Shown: positions 1 through 8,761 of the stretch, one piece after another
Position numbering within the stretch: the stretch's first letter is position 1
Layout of the letters: every line of letters starts with the position of its first letter
NCBI GenBank assembly: GCA_037200445.1
Contig: JBBCGH010000001.1
Location: 5,344,001-5,408,000, forward strand
Origin: Alphaproteobacteria bacterium
GTDB lineage: Bacteria > Pseudomonadota > Alphaproteobacteria > Rhizobiales > Xanthobacteraceae
Reading direction: 5' to 3'
Length of the DNA stretch: 64,000 nucleotides
Program-made: the position numbers and the translations under genes
Notes under the pieces: generated by a model
Told to the model about the DNA's origin: nothing
Databases searched by the model: none
Seen by the model: the letters and a program-made list of their open reading frames with translations, nothing else

Positions 1-615
1 AAGCTCGGGCAATTCCTGGCGCGGAAGATCGAGGAGCGCGTGAACTACCGCATCCTCGGCTGGTACGAGAACGGCTTCCGCCAGATCTCGAACAAAGTTC
101 GAGCGATCCGCACACCCCTGGATATGAAGAGCATGCGGATTCGGGTATTACCCAGCGATGTACAGGCGCGCACCTTCGAATTGCTCGGCGCCGTGCCGCT
201 GCGCTGGGACCTGACCGAGGCGATCGCCGCCATCAAGGCCGGCACCATCGACGCGCAGGAAAATCCGTTCGCCAACACGGTCACCTACGGCGTGCACAGG
301 TTTCACCGCAATCATTCGGTGACAAACCACTTCTACATCTCGCGGCCGATCTTCCTGCATCGCGATACGTTCGACGCATGGCCGGAGGATTTGCAGGATG
401 CGATGCGCGAGGCGGTCGCGGCCTCCGTCGCATATCAGCGCGGGCTTGCCGAGGAGGAAGATGTCGCTTCGCGCAAGGCGATCCTCGATGAAGGCTGCGA
501 GATCGCGGACCTCACAGCGCAGGAACTCTCGGCATTCTCGAAAGCCGTGCAGCCGCTCTGGGCCGATGCGCAGAAGACTTACGGAAAAGAGATGTTCGCG
601 ATGGTTCCGGCCTAG
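1..615 (+). CDS. TRAP transporter solute receptor, DctP family (3' part)
   Basis: The frame is open from base 1, so the N-terminus and signal peptide lie outside the window; 204 C-terminal residues are visible. DctP-family proteins are periplasmic receptors that deliver carboxylic acids to a TRAP permease. The family's central segment is recognisable: GFRQISNK, then DMKSMRIRV with the conserved ligand-contacting arginine, then a TQENP-like region read here as DAQENPFAN. The C-terminal helical stretch is normal in length. The membrane subunits DctQ and DctM are not on the visible side, so they should lie upstream or elsewhere. Its stop overlaps the stop of the convergent CAP-domain gene. Substrate is unknown. 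Confidence 0.9.
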   Translation, partial: KLGQFLARKIEERVNYRILGWYENGFRQISNKVRAIRTPLDMKSMRIRVLPSDVQARTFELLGAVPLRWDLTEAIAAIKAGTIDAQENPFANTVTYGVHRFHRNHSVTNHFYISRPIFLHRDTFDAWPEDLQDAMREAVAASVAYQRGLAEEEDVASRKAILDEGCEIADLTAQELSAFSKAVQPLWADAQKTYGKEMFAMVPA

Positions 616-1148
616 CCCCGCCTGTCGTCCGGCGCCGCGAGAATCAGGGTCCAGAACACCTTGTATTTCGACTTGGGCGAATACACCGCCGCGATGCCCA
701 TGCGGGTGACAGCCTGGTTGAGCATGTTGGCGCGGTGCGGCGGCGAATCGCGCCAGCCGGAGAAGGCTTCGGCGAGCGTGTGATAGCCAGCCGAAACGTT
801 CTCGACCGCCGCCTTGGCGTCGAAGCGGCCGCCGCGGATGCGCTGATTGAAAGCCTTGCCGACGTCATGATCGAGCTTGTCGCGCGCCGCCATGCTGCGC
901 GTGTGCTCCTCGGCAAGCTTCATCAGGTCGGGATCGATGATGACCGCCCCAAGCCCGTTGTTCGCGCGGTAGCCGGAGATCATCGACTGCGCGGCCGCCG
1001 GATCGAGCTGTCCGCCTTGGGAGAGGTTCGCGTAGAAGGTTGGCTGGCCCGTGGGCGCCGGCGCCTCACTCGCGCAACCGGCAAGCCCGAGCAGCGCCAG
1101 CGCGGTCGCGATGCGCAGCACACATTCGGCAATCAGTGCGCCGGTCAT
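612..1148 (-). CDS. CAP-domain (SCP/PR1-like) lipoprotein
   Basis: This 178-residue protein begins with a hydrophobic signal segment ending in the lipobox LAGC, so it is probably acylated at Cys25 and membrane-anchored. The rest is a CAP (YkwD/SCP) domain: an AEEHTRSMAARDKLDHD segment carries the first conserved His, and GWRDSPPHRANML is the typical second motif with its histidine. CAP proteins are extracytoplasmic and their biochemical role in proteobacteria is mostly unknown. The gene converges on the TRAP receptor with overlapping stop codons and is followed upstream by an MscS channel on the same strand. Family assignment is firm; function is not. Confidence 0.85.
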   Translation of the reverse strand: MTGALIAECVLRIATALALLGLAGCASEAPAPTGQPTFYANLSQGGQLDPAAAQSMISGYRANNGLGAVIIDPDLMKLAEEHTRSMAARDKLDHDVGKAFNQRIRGGRFDAKAAVENVSAGYHTLAEAFSGWRDSPPHRANMLNQAVTRMGIAAVYSPKSKYKVFWTLILAAPDDRRG

Positions 1149-1235
1149 CGGCCATCCCCGTCCAGAATCCCCGGCGGCGATAACGCCCCGAATTGGTAAC
1201 TGAAAGATGAATAAGGCGAAGATGGGCCCGGAAAG

Positions 1236-3566
1236 TCAGGCCTTTGCCGCTGTGGCCTGCTCGGCTCCCCCGACCAGCCGCACGTCCTGCGGCGGCGCCA
1301 GCGCGATCCCGGCCTCGCGGGACTTGCGCAGAATCGCAAGGTGCAGATCGCTCTTGATCGCGCCGCGGTCGGCAAGATTCGGCACGATGCAAAAAACCTC
1401 GAAGGTCAGCGCACTGCCGAACTCGGTCAGCTGTACGGCCGGCGCCGGCTGCTTCAGCACACTCGGATGCCCGGCGACGCAATCCTTCAGAAGCGCGATC
1501 ACCTGCTCGGCATCCTGGTCATAGCCGGTCGTGACCTTGATGTTGATCCGGCCGAGCGTATTGGCGTGCGTCCAGTTCTTCACCACGCCGGTGATGAGTT
1601 CCGAGTTCGGAATGATGACGCTCGCCTTGTCGAAGGTCTCGATCTCGGTCGCGCGCACGCTGATGCGGCGCACGAAGCCCTCGTCGCCCTTGACCACGAT
1701 CTGATCGCCGACGCGGATCGGCCGCTCGGCAAGCAGAATGAGCCCGGAGACGAAATTCGACACGATCGACTGCAGGCCGAAACCGATGCCGACCGAGAGC
1801 GCCCCGGCGACGAGCGCGATCTTCTGCGGGTCAATGCCGATCTCGCCCAACGCGACGATCACCGCAATGATGAAGCCGACGTAGCCGATGATGGTCACGA
1901 TCGACATCCGCAGGCTCGGCTCGATCGCGGTGTGCGGCATCACCTCGGCCTCGAGCCAACGCTGCAGCAGCCGCGTCAGGCCGGCGATGATGCCGAACAG
2001 CGCGACGGCTCCGAATACCGCGCCGAACGAGATCGTGAAGTCCCCGATGCGGATACCGAACGAGAAGCTCTTGATCGCCTCGAGCAGGTCGCCGGCCGCG
2101 ACCTCCCAGCGCCCGATCGCCAGTGCGATCACGATCAGCACAAACAGCGCACGCATGATGCCGGACGCAAGCCTGCCGAACAGGCCAAGCCGGCGCGGAT
2201 CGATCCCGATCTGGCGCGCAAGCTTTCGTCCGCCCGACGAGTCGGGCGACATGGTCCGGTTGATCGCCGCGTCGGTGACGATCAGCAAAAGATAGAGCGT
2301 CGCAACCAGCGACAGCGTGAACACAACGCGGCCGGCCGCGAACGCCGCAAAGCGTGCATAGCCGGCCAGCAGCGCGCCAACGATCACCGCAACGACGAGC
2401 CAGGCGAGCAGGCGCATGCCGGGGATGCGGCGCGGCTCTTCCCCGTCGTCGGGCTCGCGCACCAGCAGGTGGACCAGCGCCGCCGCGATCGCCAGCGCGA
2501 ACAGCATGCGCAGCGCGGTGTCGACCGCCTCCGGCGCGCCGATCGTGCGATGCAACGCGCGCAGAATGAGGAACGCGCCGAACACCCGTCCGCCCCAGAC
2601 CAGATGGGTGGACAGCCACTGTGCACTCACATCGTCGAACTTCACCTGCCGCCGGCGCGGGTCGTCGGGTGCCAGCACGCTGGTCGCCGCCGCGCGCGCG
2701 AGCGCCGCCATCGCGGTGCCGAAAATGAGGTTCGACACCAGACGTTCATAGTCGTCAGGGACGAGCTGAAACTGGTCGAGCAGTTCGAGCACCACGAAGA
2801 CCACGATCGGCGCCGTGAGGGCACGGCGCAGGAACACCACGAGCGAGGCGAGCGCCATGCCGTAGCGGTCGCCGATCCGCGCGATGAAAGCGCGGCGGCG
2901 CCACCAGCGAATAAACCCGACGGCGAAGATCAGAAGACCTGCAAGCGCGATCGCCGCCGAGGTGATGCGCGCGGGGCCACCGTTGTCGCGCGCAAAAGCA
3001 ACCCAATCCTGCGCGAACTTTGCGAGGCGCTCGCCATACTCCGGCAACGACCGCACAACGTCGTGCCAGAAATACGGATCGAGCACATTCGGCGACCTGC
3101 GGAACATGGTCTCCGCGTAAGCCGCCCGGCGCCTGTCGGTGAGCGTTGCGGTGAGCTGCGTTGCGCGCGCCTGCAAGAGCTGCATCTGCTTGATCGCGGA
3201 ATCGAGCTCGTTTTGCTGTTGGGTCAGCCGCGCGCGCTCCGCCGCAATGGTCGGATCTTCCGTCGTACCCGGCGCAGGCGGGCTACCCAGCGCCTTCAGC
3301 CGCGCGTCGACATCCGCAAGGCGCGGCTCGAGGTCGGCGAGCCTGTCGCGCAGCTCGTCGCGCAGGGGGGAGATGCGCTGCGCAAGCTCGGTCAGCGCGT
3401 TCATGCCGATCGTGCCACGCCGCGCCTGCGCCTCGATCTGGTCGAGGGTGGCGCGGATGGGGTCGATTCCGACCATCGGCGCCTGTTGCGCATGCGCGAG
3501 CGCCGCGGCGAGGCAAAGAAACGCCAGCGCGGCAAGCGCTCGAAACATGATCGCGAATCGGAACAT
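1236..3566 (-). CDS. MscS-family mechanosensitive channel with DUF3772-type N-terminus
   Basis: The start is placed at the Met opening MFRFAIMFRALAAL because it gives a clean signal peptide ending ALAHAQ; the frame is open 21 codons further upstream. The 776-residue protein has a periplasmic coiled-coil-like N-terminal region (about residues 30-130, DUF3772-like), many transmembrane helices, and a C-terminal MscS core. The core carries the glycine/alanine-rich pore helix (LVAGALSVGIGFG), followed by LLAERPIRVGDQI and the beta domain with VIIPNSEL. Such channels release solutes under hypo-osmotic stress. Length and layout match the large MscS proteins of Hyphomicrobiales. Confidence 0.9.
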   Translation of the reverse strand: MFRFAIMFRALAALAFLCLAAALAHAQQAPMVGIDPIRATLDQIEAQARRGTIGMNALTELAQRISPLRDELRDRLADLEPRLADVDARLKALGSPPAPGTTEDPTIAAERARLTQQQNELDSAIKQMQLLQARATQLTATLTDRRRAAYAETMFRRSPNVLDPYFWHDVVRSLPEYGERLAKFAQDWVAFARDNGGPARITSAAIALAGLLIFAVGFIRWWRRRAFIARIGDRYGMALASLVVFLRRALTAPIVVFVVLELLDQFQLVPDDYERLVSNLIFGTAMAALARAAATSVLAPDDPRRRQVKFDDVSAQWLSTHLVWGGRVFGAFLILRALHRTIGAPEAVDTALRMLFALAIAAALVHLLVREPDDGEEPRRIPGMRLLAWLVVAVIVGALLAGYARFAAFAAGRVVFTLSLVATLYLLLIVTDAAINRTMSPDSSGGRKLARQIGIDPRRLGLFGRLASGIMRALFVLIVIALAIGRWEVAAGDLLEAIKSFSFGIRIGDFTISFGAVFGAVALFGIIAGLTRLLQRWLEAEVMPHTAIEPSLRMSIVTIIGYVGFIIAVIVALGEIGIDPQKIALVAGALSVGIGFGLQSIVSNFVSGLILLAERPIRVGDQIVVKGDEGFVRRISVRATEIETFDKASVIIPNSELITGVVKNWTHANTLGRINIKVTTGYDQDAEQVIALLKDCVAGHPSVLKQPAPAVQLTEFGSALTFEVFCIVPNLADRGAIKSDLHLAILRKSREAGIALAPPQDVRLVGGAEQATAAKA

Positions 3567-3688
3567 GGCGGCTTCCGTTACGATGGCAGGCCTTGTTTCG
3601 CGCGCATTCCGCGGTGTCAAGCAGACCATTTTCGCTTGTTCCGCCCGCCACTTATTGGTCTAATTCTGCGCCGGGTTTGGGGAAGGGC

Positions 3689-4306
3689 ATGTTCACGACA
3701 CCGCGGCTGGTCGCCATTGCGCTTTGCGCGGCGCTCAATTTCGCAATCGGCAACATCGTCTACCTCGTCAAGCTGCCGATCTTCCTCGACTCGATTGGGA
3801 CGATCCTATGCGCGCTGCTGATCTTCCCGGATCGCCTCGCCGCGATCGTTTGCGCCTTCATCGCTGGCTTCATCGCCGCGATCCTGACCGGTCTTCTGCT
3901 CAATCCGTTCCTGCCCTGGTTCAGCCTGACGATCCTTGCCATCGCGATCGTCTCGGCGCTGCTGACCGGGCTTGCGACCGAGACGTTCCGCGCGCGCCCG
4001 CTGCCCCCCGTTTCCTTCCTTGCCAAGATCGTCGTGTGCGGCCTCATCACCGGCATCGTTTCGGCGATCCTGTCGGCTCCGGTCGTGGTCTATCTGTTCG
4101 GCGGCGTCACCGGCAGCGGCAGCACGTTCGTGGTCGCGTTCTTCCTCAAGACCGGTCAGCAGCTGCTCGACTCGGTCGTGCTCGCAGGCCTTGCGACCGA
4201 CCCGATCGACAAGGTCCTGCAGGTGCTGCTCGCCGCCCTGCTCTATCGCGCGACGCCGCGCGAATTCATCGCGATGATCGCGGCGCAAAAGACCTCGCCG
4301 GCATGA
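3689..4306 (+). CDS. ECF transporter S component (substrate-binding membrane protein)
   Basis: A 205-residue, very hydrophobic protein with about six membrane segments. Start chosen at ATG 3689, preceded by GGAAGGG at a good distance; the longer open frame upstream lacks these signals. The first helix (VAIALCAALNFAIGN) carries the small-residue AxxxA pattern that S components use to dock on EcfT, followed by PIFLDSIGTILCALLIFP. It overlaps ecfT by the sequence ATGA and is followed by a dedicated ATPase, so the three genes form a group-I-type ECF importer. Substrate is not identifiable: no riboswitch or biosynthetic gene adjoins it. Confidence 0.8.
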   Translation: MFTTPRLVAIALCAALNFAIGNIVYLVKLPIFLDSIGTILCALLIFPDRLAAIVCAFIAGFIAAILTGLLLNPFLPWFSLTILAIAIVSALLTGLATETFRARPLPPVSFLAKIVVCGLITGIVSAILSAPVVVYLFGGVTGSGSTFVVAFFLKTGQQLLDSVVLAGLATDPIDKVLQVLLAALLYRATPREFIAMIAAQKTSPA

Positions 4307-5028
4307 CGCCGAACGGCGCCGTCGCGTTCGCGCTGCTGGTTATCGTCGGCGCGTTGGTGGCACGCGATGTCGTTGGGTTGCTCGTTATCCTCGCGGCGAG
4401 TGCGTGTTTTGCGCTCGCGAGCCGGCGCGCGATCTGGAGCGCGCTCGCTTGGTCCGCTGGCATCGTGCTGCCGCTCCTCCTATTCATGATGCTCGTTTGG
4501 GTCGGCATCGTCGGCCGCGCGCCGAACGAGATCGCCGCCAACCTTCCCGGCTCGCGCAGCGCCGCCGCGGTCCACGTCGCGGTCATCTGCCTGCGCCTGC
4601 TCGTCATCGCGTTCACCGTGCAGGCCGTGTTCCTGCATTTCGCCGGATGGACGCCGCTGCGCTTCATCGGCGCGCTGGCGTTGCCACGGACGGCGAAGAA
4701 GCTGCTGGTGCTCACACTCTCGCTGATCGACACGATCCTCCAGGCCGTCGACCGCGCCCGCACCGCGCTGATCGGCGCCGGTCTCGTCACACGGCAGCGC
4801 TCGTGGCGCAACCTGCGGCACGGCTGGGTCCTGGTGCAGACGGTGTGGCTCACCGTGATCACCATCGTGCTCGGCCGCACCCGCGACAAATGGCCGGTCG
4901 AGGACACGCTGGCGCGGCTCGAAGGCACCCTCGCGGCGCGCGCGAGCGCACGATTGACCGCAGCCGATCTCGGCTGGATGGCGCTCGCGCTTGCGGCGGC
5001 GGCAACAGGACTGCGCTTGTGGAGCTGA
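4303..5028 (+). CDS. ECF transporter transmembrane subunit EcfT
   Basis: A 241-residue membrane protein starting at ATG 4303 inside the stop of the S component. It has N-terminal hydrophobic helices and the cytoplasmic coupling region RARTALIGAGLVTRQRSW before the last helices, where canonical EcfT proteins show two Ala-Arg-Gly motifs that contact the ATPase grooves. Only Ala/Gly with flanking Arg is seen here, so the coupling helices look modified. The gene overlaps the ATPase gene by 10 bases. Membership in the EcfT/CbiQ family is inferred from topology, this region and the gene neighbourhood. Confidence 0.8.
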   Translation: MTPNGAVAFALLVIVGALVARDVVGLLVILAASACFALASRRAIWSALAWSAGIVLPLLLFMMLVWVGIVGRAPNEIAANLPGSRSAAAVHVAVICLRLLVIAFTVQAVFLHFAGWTPLRFIGALALPRTAKKLLVLTLSLIDTILQAVDRARTALIGAGLVTRQRSWRNLRHGWVLVQTVWLTVITIVLGRTRDKWPVEDTLARLEGTLAARASARLTAADLGWMALALAAAATGLRLWS

Positions 5029-6170
5029 TCGCAGGCCCGAATTTCTCCGGGCGCAGCGCGGCCTTGATGGCGCGGCTGCGCGAGCGCGCCCCCGCATTCT
5101 TCATCGGCCCGCACGCCGAGGCCGCGCTCTCCGGCCTTTCCAGCACGGTCGCGGACGAGATCGAGATTTACCGCGCGCCCACGGCGGCCCGCGAGATATT
5201 CGCGCCGCTCGACTTTGCGGGCTATGCGGACCGCAAGCCGCCGACGCTGTCGGGCGGCGAGCAGGTGCTGCTCGCGCTGCATTGCTTCTCGCTTTCGCCC
5301 TACACGGCGATCGGCATCGACACGGCACTGGAACAGCTCGATCCCGGCAACCGCGATCGGGCGATTGCCTATCTCACACAAGGCGCGGCGCGGGACTTCA
5401 TGGCCATCGTGGCGGACAATCGGGTCGATCGTGTCGCGGGAATGACGGTCCGCGACGTGACGGACGCTGGAGCCGAATTCGCCTGCGACCTCGGAGCGGC
5501 CGCGCGTCTGCCTGTGCGCGACCCAATGACAATCACGGTGCGCGACCTCTCGTTCCGCTATCCCGGCGGCCGCGACATTTTCCGCGACGCCTCCGTCATG
5601 CTCGAGCCCGGGCATGCCTACCGACTGACCGGCGCGAACGGCGCCGGCAAGACGACCTTCCTCAAGCTGCTCGCGGGTGTGCTCGCACCCGACGCGGGCC
5701 AAATCGAACTTGACGGAAAGCCCTACGCGCCGTGGCGCACCGGCAACCGCGCCTTCGCCTTCGCGACCCAGAATCCGGACCATCAGTGGTGCGGCGCGAC
5801 GCTTGGCGAGGATATTGCGCGCCGGCGTGGCGTTCTGGCGCGGCGCGGCCTCAACGTGCCGACCGACGAAGCCCTCGGTGCACTTGCGACCTGTCTCGGC
5901 GTCCGCTCGCTCGACCAGCACCTTTACGAGTTGCCGCTCGTCGCGCGCAAGCGCCTGAGCTGGCTTTGGCCGTTCTCCGGCGTGATGCCCTGGGCGATGC
6001 TCGATGAACCGACGCTCGGGCAGGACCGCGCCACGCGCGCGGCGCTCGCGGATGCGATCGCCCGCCTCACCCACAGCGGCTACGGGGTCGTGTTCATCAC
6101 GCACGACGACGATTTTGCGGGGCGCATCGCGCACCGCGCGCTCACCATCGCGGACGGAACGATCGCCTGA
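5019..6170 (+). CDS. ECF-type ABC ATPase, two fused nucleotide-binding domains, the first degenerate
   Basis: Start is GTG 5019, overlapping the end of ecfT; 383 residues. Domain 1 (about 1-165) is short: its Walker A reads GPNFSGRSA (Lys replaced by Arg), its signature LSGGEQ is intact, the Walker B-like TAIGID is followed by Thr instead of the catalytic Glu, and the H-loop region MAIVADN has no His. Domain 2 (about 169-383) has Walker A GANGAGKTT, Q-loop ATQNPDHQW, Walker B AMLDEPT and H-loop FITHDDD, but its signature position reads ELPLVARKR. The intact parts are complementary, so one composite ATP site (Walker motifs of domain 2, signature of domain 1) could work. It should energise the S component and EcfT encoded just upstream. 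Confidence 0.85.
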   Translation: MELIAGPNFSGRSAALMARLRERAPAFFIGPHAEAALSGLSSTVADEIEIYRAPTAAREIFAPLDFAGYADRKPPTLSGGEQVLLALHCFSLSPYTAIGIDTALEQLDPGNRDRAIAYLTQGAARDFMAIVADNRVDRVAGMTVRDVTDAGAEFACDLGAAARLPVRDPMTITVRDLSFRYPGGRDIFRDASVMLEPGHAYRLTGANGAGKTTFLKLLAGVLAPDAGQIELDGKPYAPWRTGNRAFAFATQNPDHQWCGATLGEDIARRRGVLARRGLNVPTDEALGALATCLGVRSLDQHLYELPLVARKRLSWLWPFSGVMPWAMLDEPTLGQDRATRAALADAIARLTHSGYGVVFITHDDDFAGRIAHRALTIADGTIA

Positions 6171-7799
6171 CTACTCGGCGGCGGCGACGCGATGCTGCCG
6201 CGTCAGCGCAAAGCCCTGGTAGCCCTTCGCCACCACGTCGTCGCAGATCGCCCGATAGGCCGGGATGCCGCCGATGTACGGCAGAAACACGCGCGGCTTG
6301 CCGGGAATGTTCGCGCCCATGTACCAGGAGTTCGCCTGCGGATAGAGCGTGGTGTGCGCCATTTCGTTCACGTGCGCGACCCAGCCATCCTCGGCGCGCG
6401 GCGTTGCCTCCATGCAGGCAACGTCATGATCGCGCTGATACGCGATGCAATCCGTCACCCAGTCGACATGCTGCTCGATCGACACGATCATGTTCGAGAG
6501 CACCGACGGGCTGCCCGGCCCGGTGATCAGGAACATGTTGGGAAAGCCCGCGACCATCAGGCCCAGATAGGTCTTCGGCCCTTCCTCCCACTTCTCTCTC
6601 AGCGTCACGCTGTCGCGGCCGCGGATGCCGACTTTGGCGAACGAGCCGGTCATCGCATCGAAGCCAGTCGCAAACACGATGGCGTCGCACGCGTATTCTT
6701 TCCCGCCCGTCACAATGCCCTGCGGCGTGATCTTTTCGATCGGCGCATTGCGGATGTCGACCAGCGAGACGTTGTCGCGGTTGAACGTCTCGAAGTAGTC
6801 CGTGTCGATGCAGATGCGCTTGGTGCCGATCGGGTACGTCGTCGGCTGCAACAGCTTGGCGACCGCCGGGTCCTTCACGGTCTCGCCGATCTTGCGGCGC
6901 ACGAAGTCGGCCGCGGTGTCGTTCGCCGCCTTGTCGAGCGCGAGGTTGTTGTAGGCGGTCATGAAGGTGAGCCCGCCGCGCGCCCAGCGGAAATCGTAGG
7001 TCGCCTCCCGCGCTTCGTCGCCGTCCTCGAGCGCGCCCTTCTGCGGGATTTCGCTGACGATACCGTTGCGCATCTCCTCGCGCGCACGACGGCGGAACTC
7101 GCGATAGTTCTCCACCCAGGCGCGCTTCTCTGTTTCGCTGAGCGGATAGTTGCGCGCGGGAATCGAGTAGTTCGGCGTGCGCTGGAACACCGTGACGTGC
7201 CTGGCTTGTGCGGCGATCACCGGGATCGACTGGATCGCGGACGAGCCGGTGCCGACCACGCCGACGCGCAGGTTAGTGAAATCGACGCCCTCATGCGGCC
7301 ACGCGCCGGTGTGGTAGACGCGGCCGCGAAACGACGCGAGCCCGGGAAAATCCGGCACGCGCGCATTCGAGAGACACCCGACCGCCATCACCAGATGCTG
7401 TGCGCTGGCGCGCGCGCCGCTATCGAGTGTCACGCTCCAGCGATTGTCGGCCTCGTCGAATTCCGCCGACACGACGTTCGTGTTCAGCGCGATGTCGCGC
7501 CGCAGGTCGAAGCGGTCGGCCACATGGTTCGCGTAGCGCAGGATCTCAGGCTGCCCGGCGTAGCGCTCGGTCCACTGCCATTCCTGCTGCAGTTCATCGG
7601 AGAACGAATAGGAATACTGCACGCTCTCGACGTCGCAGCGCGCGCCCGGATAGCGGTTCCAGTACCACGTGCCGCCGACGCCCGAGCCGCGCTCGTAGAC
7701 GCGCGCCGTGAGGCCAAGCCCGCGCAGCCGGTGCAGCATGTAGAGGCCGGAGAAACCGGCGCCGACGATGATGGCGTCGTAGGTTTCGGTTGCTGTCAT
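6171..7799 (-). CDS. Flavin-containing monooxygenase, Baeyer-Villiger type
   Basis: A 542-residue class B flavoprotein monooxygenase. The FAD-binding Rossmann motif GAGFSG lies at residues 13-18, followed by the family segment GVGGTWYWNRYPGARCD. The Baeyer-Villiger fingerprint is present as FRGRVYHTGAW, and the NADPH-binding Rossmann motif reads VVGTGSSAIQ. These enzymes insert an oxygen atom next to a ketone carbonyl (cyclohexanone or phenylacetone monooxygenase-like), using NADPH and O2. It converges on the ECF ATPase with adjoining stops. It stands alone without an esterase or dehydrogenase that would reveal the ketone. Confidence 0.9.
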   Translation of the reverse strand: MTATETYDAIIVGAGFSGLYMLHRLRGLGLTARVYERGSGVGGTWYWNRYPGARCDVESVQYSYSFSDELQQEWQWTERYAGQPEILRYANHVADRFDLRRDIALNTNVVSAEFDEADNRWSVTLDSGARASAQHLVMAVGCLSNARVPDFPGLASFRGRVYHTGAWPHEGVDFTNLRVGVVGTGSSAIQSIPVIAAQARHVTVFQRTPNYSIPARNYPLSETEKRAWVENYREFRRRAREEMRNGIVSEIPQKGALEDGDEAREATYDFRWARGGLTFMTAYNNLALDKAANDTAADFVRRKIGETVKDPAVAKLLQPTTYPIGTKRICIDTDYFETFNRDNVSLVDIRNAPIEKITPQGIVTGGKEYACDAIVFATGFDAMTGSFAKVGIRGRDSVTLREKWEEGPKTYLGLMVAGFPNMFLITGPGSPSVLSNMIVSIEQHVDWVTDCIAYQRDHDVACMEATPRAEDGWVAHVNEMAHTTLYPQANSWYMGANIPGKPRVFLPYIGGIPAYRAICDDVVAKGYQGFALTRQHRVAAAE

Positions 7800-7905
7800 T
7801 GGCGTGGCGCTTTGCCCCTGCTTTTCGTCATGGCCAAGCTAGTGCCGGAAGGGGAATCTGCGTTAGGATCGGAGTCGGGTGGCATATTTCTCGACTTCAT
7901 CTAGC

Positions 7906-8358
7906 TCAACTTGCTCCCACCTCTTGCCCAATTTGAAATGGGAATCGTTGGTTCTGTACGGCCATTGCCTTTAGGACGAGTGCTTCCAAATCCTTGATTA
8001 CATATCTGGGATTGACGGACTTCGCGGTTGGCATCCTTCCGAGCTTTTGGAGACCGTGATCGTCTTTGCCTCTCAACACGGTGCGAAAGCCAAACCAACT
8101 AAACCGATCCCATTTCTTCTTGTGCTTGTCCCTCTGGTGATCGCGGAGCCGGTAGCCAAGATGCTTAGTGAGTCCGCCGTAGTAGGACCCTAAATTGCCA
8201 TAGAGAATATAGATTCCCTCTTGCCGCCAGAAATTGCACGCTTGGAATGACCGCCCCATTTTGCCCCTTCGGCCATAGAGTGCGAACGTCTTTCCGTTAC
8301 CCGGAAACCATTCAACTTCGTCCGCCCGCCAAAAGAGACCGTATGAGCTGATGATCAT
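7906..8358 (-). CDS. GIY-YIG-domain protein, probably acquired
   Basis: A 150-residue protein with a GIY-YIG-like core at about residues 50-95: GIYILYGNLG, then YYGGLTKHLGYRLRDHQRD, with the conserved Tyr pair and Arg; KWDRFSWFGF follows. GIY-YIG domains are metal-dependent nuclease folds, but this short stand-alone type has no known function. Base composition is clearly lower in GC than its neighbours, and the gene lies at the 3' side of tRNA-Arg(CCT), a common integration position. No integrase or direct repeat is visible, so it may be the remnant of an acquired segment. Confidence 0.65.
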   Translation of the reverse strand: MIISSYGLFWRADEVEWFPGNGKTFALYGRRGKMGRSFQACNFWRQEGIYILYGNLGSYYGGLTKHLGYRLRDHQRDKHKKKWDRFSWFGFRTVLRGKDDHGLQKLGRMPTAKSVNPRYVIKDLEALVLKAMAVQNQRFPFQIGQEVGAS

Positions 8359-8380
8359 GGGATGTCTCGCGTCGTGATAA

Positions 8381-8457
8381 TGGCGGTCCCGGAGGGAGTC
8401 GAACCCCCGACCTTCGGTTTAGGAAACCGCTGCTCTATCCGGCTGAGCTACGGGACC
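8381..8457 (-). tRNA. tRNA-Arg (anticodon CCT)
   Basis: The reverse complement folds as a complete tRNA with the 7-bp acceptor GGTCCCG/CGGGACC, D arm GCTC..GAGC, anticodon loop TTCCTAA (anticodon CCT, decoding AGG), T arm GGGGG-TTCGAAC-CCCTC, discriminator G and an encoded CCA. One base pair at the top of the anticodon stem (G-A) is mismatched. Its 3' end faces the low-GC GIY-YIG gene. Confidence 0.95.
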
Positions 8458-8518
8458 GTGCGCGCGGGTATAGCATGAGGCGGCGAGGTCGAAAGAGGCG
8501 ACGTCGGCGCCGCTTTTT

Positions 8519-8653
8519 CCCTCTCCCCGCCTGCGGGGAGAGGGTGGCGAGGTGCGAAGCCCCGAGCCGGGTGAGGGGCAATGCGCCAAACTCACCAGCC
8601 CTCACCCGCCTCGCATTCGCTCGGCACCCTCTCCCCGCTTCGCGGGGAGAGGG
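8519..8653. repeat. Twin-palindrome intergenic repeat
   Basis: Two near-identical palindromes, each with the arms CCCTCTCCCCGC and GCGGGGAGAGGG (8519-8544 and 8627-8653), bracket an about 80-bp middle segment containing GTGAGGGG and CCTCACCC. This is the architecture of a short non-autonomous palindromic element (REP or MITE-like) that is abundant in related genomes. It lies between tRNA-Arg and a small secreted-protein gene. Confidence 0.75.
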
Positions 8654-8698
8654 AACATGCGGCTCGCTCCGAGCGGACGTTATCCCCCGCCGACGCGC

Positions 8699-8728
8699 AA
8701 AAAAAAATCCGGGCCCCGCAGGGCCCGG
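8699..8728 (-). terminator. Rho-independent terminator of the small secreted protein gene
   Basis: A perfect 8-bp GC stem (CCGGGCCC/GGGCCCGG, loop CGCA) flanked on its left by nine A residues, which read as a U-tract on the minus strand just after the gene at 8762-8959. Confidence 0.85.
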
Positions 8729-8761
8729 CTTAGATCGCATAACGCGTTGCGCGGCTCACCC

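Noticed and set aside
3593-3688. Riboswitch before the ECF transporter
   Set aside because: The gap to the MscS gene is under 125 bases and I see no known vitamin riboswitch core.
1341-3821. Long plus-strand open frame of over 800 codons opposite the MscS gene
   Set aside because: It mirrors the MscS gene on the other strand, is rich in Arg/His/Asp/Glu as antisense frames of high-GC genes are, and shows no family motifs.
4266-6134. Minus-strand open frame of 622 codons across ecfT and the ATPase gene
   Set aside because: The plus-strand genes are recognised by motifs; this frame has none.
8300-8460. Phage or integrative element at tRNA-Arg
   Set aside because: No integrase gene and no repeat of the tRNA 3' end is visible within the neighbouring 600 bases.
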